16,362 nt of DNA, taken from Victivallales bacterium (GTDB lineage Bacteria; Verrucomicrobiota; Lentisphaeria; Victivallales; SZUA-371). Below the pieces are notes generated by a model, which was given only the letters and a program-made list of their open reading frames with translations, had not been told where the DNA came from and searched no databases. The stretch covers positions 1-16,362 of the forward strand of contig JAQUZV010000012.1 of assembly GCA_028691155.1 (NCBI GenBank), in the 5' to 3' direction. A program made the position numbers and the translations under genes. This document shows, piece after piece, positions 1 to 7,191 of this stretch; position 1 is the stretch's first letter, and each line of letters starts with the position of its first letter.

Positions 1-64
1 ATATTCATTGAATGGGTCTTTAGCTATTTAATGTGCATCAGATAAAACAATCCGGAGAGTTTCG

Positions 65-1270
65 ATGAAAAGTGGAAAGTTTTTCATTTACGGTGGTTCC
101 GCCGCCCTGTTGGCTATTACAACATTGAGCGGTTGCCAGAGTCCGCAGGTCCTGCAGCAACGCGCCTATATCCCTGCTCCCGTGGATCAGCCGCAGCCGC
201 TGACGGAAGCAACCACGGCGCCGGTGGTGACGCCGGCACCGTCGTCGGTTGCCACGCCGCCGGCGCCGATTACGCCGATAACCGGAACGATCACGCCGCT
301 GAAACCCGCTCCGGCGGTGGTTACGCTTCCGAAAAACAATACTCCGGTGGCGCCGAAGGCCGGCAAATATCCGAAATTTCAATACCTGCCGAGTGCAACG
401 GCGGTGAATGGGGCGGGAAAGACCTATACCGTGGTTAAGGGAGACAGTCTCTGGCGGATTTCCAAACACTATGGCGTCAGCATCGACGATTTGGCCGCCT
501 ACAACAATCTTTCCAAAAAGGACAAACTCCAGGTTGGTCAGACGCTGCGTCTTCCTCCCGGTGCGCTCAATCCGGCCAAGATGCCCGCCGTGCGGCGTCA
601 TTCCGTCGGCAAGAAAGTTTCCGACCGGAAAAAGACGGTAGTTGCCGCGGCGAAAAAAGCGGAGCCAAAGACGGATAAAAAGGTGAAAGCTGTAGCCTCC
701 GACCGGATGGAAAAAGAGGTCATGGGAAGTGCGGGCGGCAACGTATACGTGGTCAAGAAGGGGGATTTCTGGGGCAAGATTGCCCGGAAATACCATGTTA
801 CTTCCGCCGAGCTGGCCGAGGCCAACAATATGAAGACCACGGATGTTTTGCAAATCGGCAAGAAATTGACTATTCCGGCCGGGAAAGGAAAGGCCGTTGT
901 CGACAAAGCGGTCAAAGAAGCGGACAAAAATGTGACTTCCGCGCCTGAATCCGATATTGAAGATACCGGTGATGCCGCGGTTAAAGATGCGGCCAAGGCG
1001 CCGGAAGGCGGCAAGGATGCGGTTTCCAGTGCCGATGATTTGCTGAAAGCCATTCCGGACGACACGGTCAAGGCCACGGATGCGTTGGCCGGTTCCCTGG
1101 ACAACCAGACGGCCAAGGTCAAAAACGTCGGTGTTACCGAAGATACCACGGTAGCGCAGTTTGCTGCTCAAAACGGCATTAAACCGGAAGAACTGCTGAA
1201 GTACAATCCGGAAATCAGTTCTGACGGCAAGATGAAAAAGGGTGACATTGTTACCATTCCGGCGGAATAG
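65..1270 (+). CDS. LysM-repeat lipoprotein (three LysM domains)
   Basis: A 401-aa envelope lipoprotein that probably binds peptidoglycan. The start is supported by the ribosome site CGGAGAG five bases before the ATG. Residues 1-23 form a lipoprotein signal peptide ending in the lipobox LSGC, so Cys24 would be lipidated. Residues about 36-100 are a Pro/Ala/Thr/Val-rich linker able to span periplasmic space. LysM 1 lies at about 120-164 (YTVVKGDSLWRISKHYGVS), LysM 2 at about 226-272 (YVVKKGDFWGKIARKYHV), and a more divergent LysM 3 at about 354-401, ending the protein. Lys/Ala/Asp-rich linkers separate them. LysM domains bind GlcNAc-containing glycans. No hydrolase domain is visible, so it is more likely an anchor or scaffold than an enzyme. 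It stands alone between the window edge and its own terminator. The family assignment is firm; the cellular role is inferred. Confidence 0.93.
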   Translation: MKSGKFFIYGGSAALLAITTLSGCQSPQVLQQRAYIPAPVDQPQPLTEATTAPVVTPAPSSVATPPAPITPITGTITPLKPAPAVVTLPKNNTPVAPKAGKYPKFQYLPSATAVNGAGKTYTVVKGDSLWRISKHYGVSIDDLAAYNNLSKKDKLQVGQTLRLPPGALNPAKMPAVRRHSVGKKVSDRKKTVVAAAKKAEPKTDKKVKAVASDRMEKEVMGSAGGNVYVVKKGDFWGKIARKYHVTSAELAEANNMKTTDVLQIGKKLTIPAGKGKAVVDKAVKEADKNVTSAPESDIEDTGDAAVKDAAKAPEGGKDAVSSADDLLKAIPDDTVKATDALAGSLDNQTAKVKNVGVTEDTTVAQFAAQNGIKPEELLKYNPEISSDGKMKKGDIVTIPAE

Positions 1271-1298
1271 GACGCCTGATTTAATTGTTTATGACTGG

Positions 1299-1326
1299 AG
1301 ACCGGCGAATGCCGGTCTTTTTTTTT
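1299..1326 (+). terminator. Rho-independent terminator of the LysM gene
   Basis: An 8-bp perfect stem (agaccggc / gccggtct) with a GAAT loop runs straight into nine T residues, 29 bp after the LysM stop codon. It is a textbook intrinsic terminator on the plus strand. Confidence 0.93.
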
Positions 1327-1337
1327 GTCTTCGGAGG

Positions 1338-1366
1338 TTGTCAACGTTAATTTGATCTGCTATCTT
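1338..1366 (+). promoter_or_regulatory. Sigma70-type promoter for the small lipoprotein
   Basis: TTGTCA (1338-1343) and TATCTT (1361-1366) are separated by exactly 17 bp and lie just after the upstream terminator. Transcription would begin near 1373, giving a leader of about 55 nt before the ATG at 1429. The match to TTGACA/TATAAT is 5/6 and 4/6. Confidence 0.55.
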
Positions 1367-1428
1367 TTCATTATTCCGGTTTTGAGGCGACCGGACTTGG
1401 CACTACTTAAATAAAGGGGGGAGATGGC

Positions 1429-1653
1429 ATGAATATTGAACGATGGATTATTTGTTTTGCCGCGATTATCCTTGCTGCCGGTCTGCTGCTTGGCTGTGGC
1501 CGTTCCGGTTCATCCGGGGATACCAACACCAAAGAAAAAGATACTCGGGTTTCCCGTCATGTTCAGGTGGGGCCGTTTGCCGCCGGCGTGAACATTCATA
1601 AGAAAGTCGTTATCCGGCAGGATACGGTGGCCGGGGACGGCAACGGCCACTGA
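1429..1653 (+). CDS. Small lipoprotein of unknown function (74 aa, frame open past the stop)
   Basis: A short exported protein I do not recognise. A strong ribosome site (GGGGGGAG, seven bases before the ATG) fixes the start. Residues 1-22 are a hydrophobic signal peptide and LLLGC gives a lipobox with Cys23. The mature part has a Ser/Gly/Asp/Thr-rich stretch followed by RVSRHVQVGPFAAGVNIHKK and a Gly/Asp-rich end. It has its own promoter and lies between the LysM terminator and a convergent hybrid kinase gene. Oddly, the reading frame stays open for 71 more codons after the TGA stop at 1651-1653, with coding-like base use. The annotated protein may therefore be a truncated form of a roughly 145-residue protein. 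The lipoprotein nature is clear from the sequence; the function is unknown. Confidence 0.72.
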   Translation: MNIERWIICFAAIILAAGLLLGCGRSGSSGDTNTKEKDTRVSRHVQVGPFAAGVNIHKKVVIRQDTVAGDGNGH

Positions 1654-1869
1654 TCGGCGGGCTCGGGCGATAATGCCGTTGTGGTTTCCGCGTCCGCGCC
1701 CGGTTTCCGGTATGCGACAGCCTCCGGGGGGACAGCGAATGCTGTTTCCGCGAGGGGGCGGTTTACGACAGTGGTTACGGGCGTTCGTCCTATTTTTGTC
1801 CCGAATTTTCAAGTCGGCATTTTCCCCATTGGCAAGTCAATGGGGAAAATGCCGCTCAAACTGTTCTAG
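1654..1869 (+). other. In-frame continuation beyond the lipoprotein TGA (possible truncated tail)
   Basis: Directly after the TGA, the same frame runs 71 codons to TAG at 1867-1869. It reads as a Gly/Ala/Ser/Val-rich sequence (SAGSGDNAVVVSASAPG and on). Many codons start with G or end in G/C, as in the real genes here. The later part runs through the perfect hairpin at 1815-1854, so the true tail, if there is one, may end earlier. A Trp (TGG) to stop change, a functional short protein followed by decayed sequence, or chance are all possible. No ribosome site precedes the ATG-less internal part, so I do not call a separate gene. Apart from this and the hairpin, I see nothing between 1654 and 1950. 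Confidence 0.35.
1815..1854. terminator. Perfect 17-bp inverted repeat between convergent genes
   Basis: The arms cggcattttccccattg and caatggggaaaatgccg pair perfectly around a 6-nt GCAAGT loop. Each arm contains a TTTT or AAAA block, so the hairpin is nearly identical on both strands. It sits between the plus-strand lipoprotein and the minus-strand hybrid kinase, where a bidirectional terminator would be expected. No long T-tract follows on either side, so it is not a textbook intrinsic terminator. It could also be a small mobile repeat. Confidence 0.5.
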
Positions 1870-1950
1870 GTCGCGTGTTTGCTCGATTGCAATGATCGGC
1901 GGGCTGTCGGGACGGGCCATGGCCATGGCCGTTGGCCGTGAGATGGGAGG

Positions 1951-4900
1951 TCATTTCCCGGACTCTGCCGCAGTGGTTTTGTCGGCCGGGAACTGTTGGG
2001 CGATAATTCGTCGCAACCCTTCGATGCGAATTGGTTTGGAGGCGTAATCATCCATGCCGGAGGCCAGACATTTTTCTTTGGTGCCGGCCATGGCGTCGGC
2101 GGTCATGGCCACGATTTTTACTTTGGCATAAGGCTTATCGGCAGCGCGGATACGCGATGCGGTGGTGTAACCGTCCATGATGGGCATATGGCAGTCCATC
2201 AGAATCAGGTCGATCGGTACGCCGGAATCGAGAATGTCCATGACTTCCTGGCCGTTTTCCGCCACTTCGACCCGGCATCCGAATTGCTTGACCAGAAAAT
2301 CCGTCAGCACCAGTTGATTGATTTTGCTGTCCTCGGCCACGAGGACGGAATAGCCCAGCGGTTTGATCGCTTCATCCGGCGTCTCCGTCGTCGTCGGCGG
2401 CGCCGACGGCAGTACTGCCAGCCGGAACGGCAGGGAGAAGAAAAATTCACTGCCGTGGTCCGGTTGACTGATTACTTCCAGTTTGCCGCCCATCAGATTG
2501 ACCAATTCATGGCTGATGGCCAATCCCAGTCCGCAGCCCCCGAAGCGCCGGGTGGAAGAGCTGTCCGCCTGGGTGAATTTCTCAAAGAGATGCTCCAGAT
2601 GTTCGGGGGCGATTCCGATGCCGGTGTCCCGGACCGTAAAGGTAAAGCGGTAAGTGGTGTCGTCGATACGTCGGGCTACGATGCGGAGGAGGATTTCCCC
2701 TTCCTCGGTAAACTTGATGGCATTGGAAAGCAGGTTCATCAGCACCTGTTGCAGTCGGGTTTGATCTCCGAGCAGCTTATTGGGCAGGTTGTCGGTATCG
2801 TATTCCAGTTTCAGTTCGAGATTTTTTTCCCGGGCCAGATTTCCCATCAGCGAAAGCAGGTCGTTGACGAGAATCGGCAGAGAGAACGGCGTATTGTCGA
2901 TTTTCATTTTACCGGCTTCAATCTTGGTCAGGTCGAGAATCCCGCTGATCAGTTCCAGCAAGGTGTCGCATGACGATTCGATGGTTTGGGCATATTGTCG
3001 TTGTTCCGGCGTCAGTTCGGTTTTCAGCAGCAGATCGGTCATGCCGACGATCCCGTTCATCGGCGTCCGGATCTCATGGCTCATATTCGCCAGGAAATCG
3101 CTTTTGGCGCGATTGGCGATTTCGGCATGTTGCCGGGATTTTTCCGCTTCGTCCCTGGCCGTGGCCAGGGCCTGTTCGCCCCGGCGGTGTTCGGTGATGT
3201 CCCGAACGGTGACGACGGTGCCCATGACCCGGTCGGAAGCATCGATAATGGGAACGGCGTGAATGATTTCGGTAGTGCCGGAAACGGTGATTTCGTTTTG
3301 CTGTTCCTGACCGGTGGCGAGGCAGGTCCGAACCGGTCCGGTCATGGTTTCATGTCCCGGCGTAAAGTTGAGGCGATGGTCGCGGTCATTGACCATTCCG
3401 ATGGCCGCAAAGGCGGCGGCGTACTGCATTCTTTTGTTCATCCATTTGATTTTGAGATCACGGTCGATATACATCAGTCCTTCGGAGATATGGTTGAGGA
3501 TCAACTCTTTTTCCCGTTCCGAATCGGACAGGGCATCTTCGGCGTGTTTTCTCATGCTGATGTCGTGAACGACGCCGATGATGCGTTGCGGGTGACCGTG
3601 AGGATCATCGGAAACGGCATAGGCGTCCACCGCCAGCCAGGTAATGCCCCCGGCATTGTTGAAGACCCGGCATTCGGTATAGAAATTACGTCCCGTGCCG
3701 GCGATAAAACGGGTGGCTTCGCGGGCCACCCGTTCCCGGTCAGCGGGAAAAACAATCTGGAGCAGCTCGCCGATCGGCTGTTGGGAATTCAACTTCTGAT
3801 CGGTGAACGTCATATAATTTTCATTCAGTTTCAGGGTGTTGTTGGTACGGTCGTATTCCCAGATGCCGATCTTGAGTCCTTTCAGCGTGATGCTCAGGAG
3901 AGTTTTTTCCCGCAGCAGCGATACTTCGGCCTGGCGCCGCCGCATGATGTTGATGATCAACAGGACAATGATAATCATGCCCATGACGATGGCCACGGCG
4001 GCGGCGGCCAGGTAATAGTAATACCGCCAGAACGTGTGATCGGGCTGGTTGACGACCTCACTGTCGGGGGGAATCCGGTCCAGACAATGCCAGTGTTGCA
4101 GTTGGCGGTAATCGAGTACGCGGCGGTAGAGGTCGGGTCGTTCCGGCGGCAATGAGGAAACCGGCGTTCCCTGAAGAATTTTCAGGGCGATCTTACCCAC
4201 TTCCCGACCCAGGAGGTGCCCGGAGATGACTTCTCCGCCGATGACTCCGCATCCCACCAGCTCTCTGACATGGCAGAATACCGGCGCCCGTGAAGCAATG
4301 GCGATGCGCGAAGCCTCTTCCCGCATCGGCCGGTATTCATGTTGACGGTCACAGACCCAGGGCGACAGGATGACGATACTTTCCGGCGGCAGTTTTTCCA
4401 ACTGCTGCAACAGTTCTCGGTGGGAATAGTCTTCTCCGGACATGTACGTGACATTGAGGTCCGGATCGTTTTTCTGCGCCCGGGCAAAATCGTGTTGGGC
4501 CAGATGGAACATGCTGATGCCGGTTTTCGTGTTGTCATAAATGAAAAACACGTTGCGGATCGGACCGAAAAGTTGACGGACCAAGTCCAGATGACGGCTG
4601 AAATCGATGGTATGTATCACCCCGGTAAAGTCTTTTTGCCCCCGCAGCATTTCCGCGGTGAAATCATTGACGCCGCAGAAGATAACCGGAATCCCGGGGA
4701 AGAGTCGGTCATGTTCCTGGAGCATAAACTGAAAAGCGGCGTCGTCCAGCGTAATAATCAACTGAAAAAAATTCGGCTTGTATTTGTGTTGCAGAACTTC
4801 CCGGCAGACTTGTTGGGCGACGTTATGATCCGTCCGCTTGGTGTCCATATATTCCTGGTACAACTCCAGGTCGGGATTGTTTTCTTCCATGGATTGGCGC

Positions 4901-5115
4901 AGGCCGGACAGAATATCATTGGTCCATTCATAACCCACATGGTAGGAGGAGAGCACCAATATTTTGGGTGGGGAGGCAGCCGCGGCGGTCGTGGTAAAGG
5001 CCGGAAGCAACCATAACAGCAATATTCCGGCAAAGACGAAAAATATTTTTCCTCCCTGCCGCATCCATCCGGCTGCGATCGCTATTGCCCATTGAATTCC
5101 GCCGTCTTCGGACAT
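1951..5115 (-). CDS. Hybrid sensor histidine kinase with ABC-type substrate-binding sensor domain
   Basis: A 1054-aa inner-membrane sensor kinase. I chose the ATG at 5115 (AGGA eight bases upstream); a TTG at 5193 also keeps the frame open, and an ATG at 5064 would give a tighter signal peptide. Counting from 5115: a hydrophobic export segment at about 25-45; a periplasmic substrate-binding-like domain (ABC_sub_bind type, starting ILVLSSYHVGYEW) at about 52-345; a transmembrane helix at about 366-390; PAS at about 405-525; a second PAS at about 538-645; HisKA with SHEIRTPMNG and phospho-acceptor His680; HATPase with N box NLLSNAIKFTEEGE and G boxes DTGIGIAPE and GGCGLGLAI; and a C-terminal REC at about 920-1040 with LMDCHMP and phospho-acceptor Asp974. 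It would sense a periplasmic ligand and pass phosphate to its own receiver. No Hpt protein or DNA-binding regulator lies nearby, so the output is unknown. It follows hpf on the same strand but behind that gene's terminator. Confidence 0.93.
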   Translation of the reverse strand: MSEDGGIQWAIAIAAGWMRQGGKIFFVFAGILLLWLLPAFTTTAAAASPPKILVLSSYHVGYEWTNDILSGLRQSMEENNPDLELYQEYMDTKRTDHNVAQQVCREVLQHKYKPNFFQLIITLDDAAFQFMLQEHDRLFPGIPVIFCGVNDFTAEMLRGQKDFTGVIHTIDFSRHLDLVRQLFGPIRNVFFIYDNTKTGISMFHLAQHDFARAQKNDPDLNVTYMSGEDYSHRELLQQLEKLPPESIVILSPWVCDRQHEYRPMREEASRIAIASRAPVFCHVRELVGCGVIGGEVISGHLLGREVGKIALKILQGTPVSSLPPERPDLYRRVLDYRQLQHWHCLDRIPPDSEVVNQPDHTFWRYYYYLAAAAVAIVMGMIIIVLLIINIMRRRQAEVSLLREKTLLSITLKGLKIGIWEYDRTNNTLKLNENYMTFTDQKLNSQQPIGELLQIVFPADRERVAREATRFIAGTGRNFYTECRVFNNAGGITWLAVDAYAVSDDPHGHPQRIIGVVHDISMRKHAEDALSDSEREKELILNHISEGLMYIDRDLKIKWMNKRMQYAAAFAAIGMVNDRDHRLNFTPGHETMTGPVRTCLATGQEQQNEITVSGTTEIIHAVPIIDASDRVMGTVVTVRDITEHRRGEQALATARDEAEKSRQHAEIANRAKSDFLANMSHEIRTPMNGIVGMTDLLLKTELTPEQRQYAQTIESSCDTLLELISGILDLTKIEAGKMKIDNTPFSLPILVNDLLSLMGNLAREKNLELKLEYDTDNLPNKLLGDQTRLQQVLMNLLSNAIKFTEEGEILLRIVARRIDDTTYRFTFTVRDTGIGIAPEHLEHLFEKFTQADSSSTRRFGGCGLGLAISHELVNLMGGKLEVISQPDHGSEFFFSLPFRLAVLPSAPPTTTETPDEAIKPLGYSVLVAEDSKINQLVLTDFLVKQFGCRVEVAENGQEVMDILDSGVPIDLILMDCHMPIMDGYTTASRIRAADKPYAKVKIVAMTADAMAGTKEKCLASGMDDYASKPIRIEGLRRIIAQQFPADKTTAAESGK

Positions 5116-5209
5116 GTTGAAAATCCTAAAGTAATTCCCCTCGGGCAGAATCCCACCGTTTTTCCCGGCTTTACGGCACTTGCGTCGGAACAACGCCCGA
5201 AACAGAAAC

Positions 5210-5232
5210 GGCGTCCGGTCGAACCGGACGCC
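5210..5232 (-). terminator. Hairpin terminator after hpf
   Basis: A 10-bp perfect stem (ggcgtccggt / accggacgcc) with a 3-nt loop lies 12 bp downstream of the hpf stop. On the minus strand it is followed by GTTTCTGTTT, a moderate T-rich run. It probably ends the LPS operon and separates it from the hybrid kinase gene. Confidence 0.7.
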
Positions 5233-5244
5233 GGTGGTAGTATC

Positions 5245-5616
5245 CTACATGGTGCTTTCGGCGAGGTCTTCCTCGGCCGCGGTATTGACTCTTTTCAGTT
5301 CATCTTCCTTCAGCGAGCCATTGCGATGGTGATCCTGCTGCCGGTCGAGATGTTTACGGATCTGTACTTCAACCTTCTCCACCACTTTATCCATGGCTTC
5401 ATACATATCGTAAGTTTCGGCCTGGGCTTCGAAATTGTGATTCTTGGCACTGACGATCAATTCCGCCTCGTGCCGTCCCTTTTCCACCGAGACAATGCCG
5501 CGGACGCTTGAAACCATTATCGCCATATTTCCCAGCATGGACGTAATCTTTTCTTCGAAATAAACTCTCATCTGTTCGGTGACAACTACATGCCTGCCAC
5601 TGATAATTATTTGCAT
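5245..5616 (-). CDS. hpf: Ribosome hibernation promoting factor (short HPF/RaiA family)
   Basis: A 123-aa cytoplasmic protein that binds the 30S decoding centre and helps keep ribosomes inactive under starvation. The start has the strongest ribosome site in the operon, AAAGGAGG seven bases before the ATG. Residues 1-100 match the HPF/RaiA fold: a short beta strand and basic segment (MQIIISGRHVVVTEQMRVYF), then the characteristic core NFEAQAETYDMYEAMDKVVE and a Lys/Arg-rich end (VEVQIRKHLDRQQDHHR). The last 23 residues are an acidic tail. The dimerising C-terminal domain of long HPF is absent. It is the last gene of the LPS export cluster, 71 bp after lptB, and is followed by its own hairpin. 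The lptB-hpf neighbourhood is known from Proteobacteria, where rpoN usually lies between them; rpoN is missing here. Confidence 0.93.
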   Translation of the reverse strand: MQIIISGRHVVVTEQMRVYFEEKITSMLGNMAIMVSSVRGIVSVEKGRHEAELIVSAKNHNFEAQAETYDMYEAMDKVVEKVEVQIRKHLDRQQDHHRNGSLKEDELKRVNTAAEEDLAESTM

Positions 5617-5687
5617 AATTATCCTCCTTTAGTTAAGCGCCGCCTACCGCCGGCGGCATTTTAATTCCCATACCACCGCCGGGCTGC

Positions 5688-6425
5688 TTACATGGTAAAC
5701 TGCGGACCCAGATAAATTTCCCGGGCTTTTTCATCATTTACCAGATAATTGCTGCTGCCCTCGCAGACGATATTCCCCTGACACATCAGATAGGCCCGAT
5801 CCACGACGGCCAGGGTTTCCCGAACATTATGGTCGGTAATCAGAATCCCCAGATTTTTGGCCTGCAACTGACCGATGATCTGCTGGACATCGTAAACGGC
5901 AATCGGATCGACGCCGCTGAACGGTTCATCCAACATGATAAACGCCGGATTGGTGACCAGCGCCCGGGTGATTTCCAGTCGCCGCCGTTCGCCGCCGCTC
6001 AGGGTCATGGCTTTCTGTTTGGCGAGCGGCGTCAATTCCAGCTCGGCCAGCAATTCTTCGAGACGCTGACGCCGTTCGGCGCGGGTCATATCCAGTGTTT
6101 CGAGGATCGCCATGATATTCTGTTCCACCGTGAGTTTGCGGAAGATGGACGGCTCCTGGGCCAAATAACCCATGCCCATCCGGGCCCGTTTGTACATCGG
6201 CATCTGGGAAATGTCTTCCCCTCGGAACATGATGGCACCGGAATCCGGTTTGATCAGACCGATAATCATGTAGAAACTGGTGGTTTTGCCGGCCCCGTTC
6301 GGGCCCAGCAGTCCCACCACTTCTCCGGGTTTGACATTCAAAGAGCAGTTATTGACCACCCGTTTGCCGTGATATGCTTTAACAAGGTTTTTTGCTTCGA
6401 GGAGCAATTCCTTTGTGGCAACCAT
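5688..6425 (-). CDS. lptB: LPS export ABC transporter ATP-binding protein LptB
   Basis: A 245-aa cytoplasmic ATPase that powers LPS extraction from the inner membrane with LptF/LptG (not in this window). Walker A is GPNGAGKTT at residues 41-49, the ABC signature LSGGERRRLEITRAL is at about 138-152, Walker B with catalytic Glu is FIMLDEPFSGVDP at about 157-169, and the switch His is in LITDHNVRETL. The GERRRLEI signature and TDHNVRETL are characteristic of LptB rather than of amino-acid transporters (LivF/LivG). The length is normal for the family. The ATG at 6425 has a modest AAAGG site. It lies 103 bp after lptA, the widest gap inside the operon. That gap is AT-rich and could hold a weak internal promoter (TATATT near the gene), but I cannot support one firmly. 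Confidence 0.95.
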   Translation of the reverse strand: MVATKELLLEAKNLVKAYHGKRVVNNCSLNVKPGEVVGLLGPNGAGKTTSFYMIIGLIKPDSGAIMFRGEDISQMPMYKRARMGMGYLAQEPSIFRKLTVEQNIMAILETLDMTRAERRQRLEELLAELELTPLAKQKAMTLSGGERRRLEITRALVTNPAFIMLDEPFSGVDPIAVYDVQQIIGQLQAKNLGILITDHNVRETLAVVDRAYLMCQGNIVCEGSSNYLVNDEKAREIYLGPQFTM

Positions 6426-6528
6426 TATTGCGAACCTTTCTGTCTTGCTATGAATAAATATAGCGCTTGAAACGTAATAATAGAAGTAGGACGACCGATT
6501 TTTTATGGCTTATCCGGCAATTTTTTTC

Positions 6529-7191
6529 CTACTGTTTCAGATCCTTGAGGTTTTTCACCTCAACCGAGGCCTGGGGGCCGCCATCGGTGTGGGCCGATGC
6601 TCCTTCAATCTGGACTCGTTCCGTATCCGGCCAGAAGGTAATGCGCCAGCCGGTCGACGTCCCTTTTCCGAGCTGGGTGATGGTCGGATTGTCTTCGGTC
6701 AGGACAATCATATTTTCATTGACGTCGTAAACCGCATTGCCGGCGGTGGCGCGTTGTTCTCCTTTGACCTGATTGTCGGGACCGTAAAGTTGACGTACAA
6801 TAATCACATGGCCGGTACAGACGATCTTTTTCAGTTCCTTGTTGCCGCTGTTGCCGGTCAGCCCGGCGCTCAGACTTTCGGCCGTACGGTGGGATGACGC
6901 GGCCTCGTCCTTCTCCTTGTCCTGCAGGTAGATCGTCATCTTGTCGCACTGGATGTGGATGGCCGGGTCGTTGACGTCGACTTTCCCGGTAAGGGTGGCA
7001 ATGTTGTTGCGAAAATCGATATCCATCATATCGGCGACGATTTTCGTGGTTTTGCCGGCACGGTCTGCTCCGTCGGCCTTACTGGACAACTCTTCCAGCG
7101 AGAGGGCGTCGGCTTTCGGGATAATTATTCCGGCCCAGCACAGGAATGCCGCCAGCGTCGACAGGTATTGATAACGTCGGGTTAATATCAT
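6529..7191 (-). CDS. lptA: Periplasmic LPS transport protein LptA (OstA-like)
   Basis: A 220-aa exported protein that forms the periplasmic bridge carrying LPS from LptC to the outer-membrane LptD. Residues 1-29 form a signal peptide with a likely cleavage after ADA. The mature part shows the OstA/LptA pattern of repeated beta strands: KIVADMMDIDFRNNIATLTG, VDVNDPAIHIQCDKMTIYL, then KIVCTGHVIIVRQ, RATAGNAVYDVNENMIVLTE and a final strand ending in RVQIEGAS. Between the second and third strands is a charged, Ser/Gly-rich insertion of about 35 residues, longer than in Escherichia coli LptA. The ATG overlaps the lptC stop (ATGA), so translation is coupled. The fold and context both support the call, though sequence identity in this family is always low. 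Confidence 0.88.
   Translation of the reverse strand: MILTRRYQYLSTLAAFLCWAGIIIPKADALSLEELSSKADGADRAGKTTKIVADMMDIDFRNNIATLTGKVDVNDPAIHIQCDKMTIYLQDKEKDEAASSHRTAESLSAGLTGNSGNKELKKIVCTGHVIIVRQLYGPDNQVKGEQRATAGNAVYDVNENMIVLTEDNPTITQLGKGTSTGWRITFWPDTERVQIEGASAHTDGGPQASVEVKNLKDLKQ

Noticed and set aside
1915..1930. Nested GGCCATGGCC palindromes just after the hybrid kinase stop
   Set aside because: Short, GC-rich and overlapping; not repeated elsewhere in the window, so most likely chance.
1673..2047. Plus-strand frame of 124 codons crossing the hairpin and the kinase 3' end
   Set aside because: It overlaps the convergent kinase gene, lacks a ribosome site, and its translation is Arg/Ser/Pro noise.
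2986..4155. Long plus-strand open frame (389 codons) antisense to the hybrid kinase
   Set aside because: It lies wholly inside a gene with clear kinase and PAS motifs, has no recognisable domain or ribosome site, and reflects the high-GC codon use of the real strand.
5085..5209. Leader of the hybrid kinase examined for a cyclic-di-GMP riboswitch because of a GACGCAA segment
   Set aside because: The rest of the GEMM consensus (paired P1/P2 arms and conserved A-rich joins) is not present.
5641..5659. GC-rich short palindrome between lptB and hpf
   Set aside because: No T-tract follows on the minus strand; with the strong hpf ribosome site just downstream it is unlikely to be a terminator.
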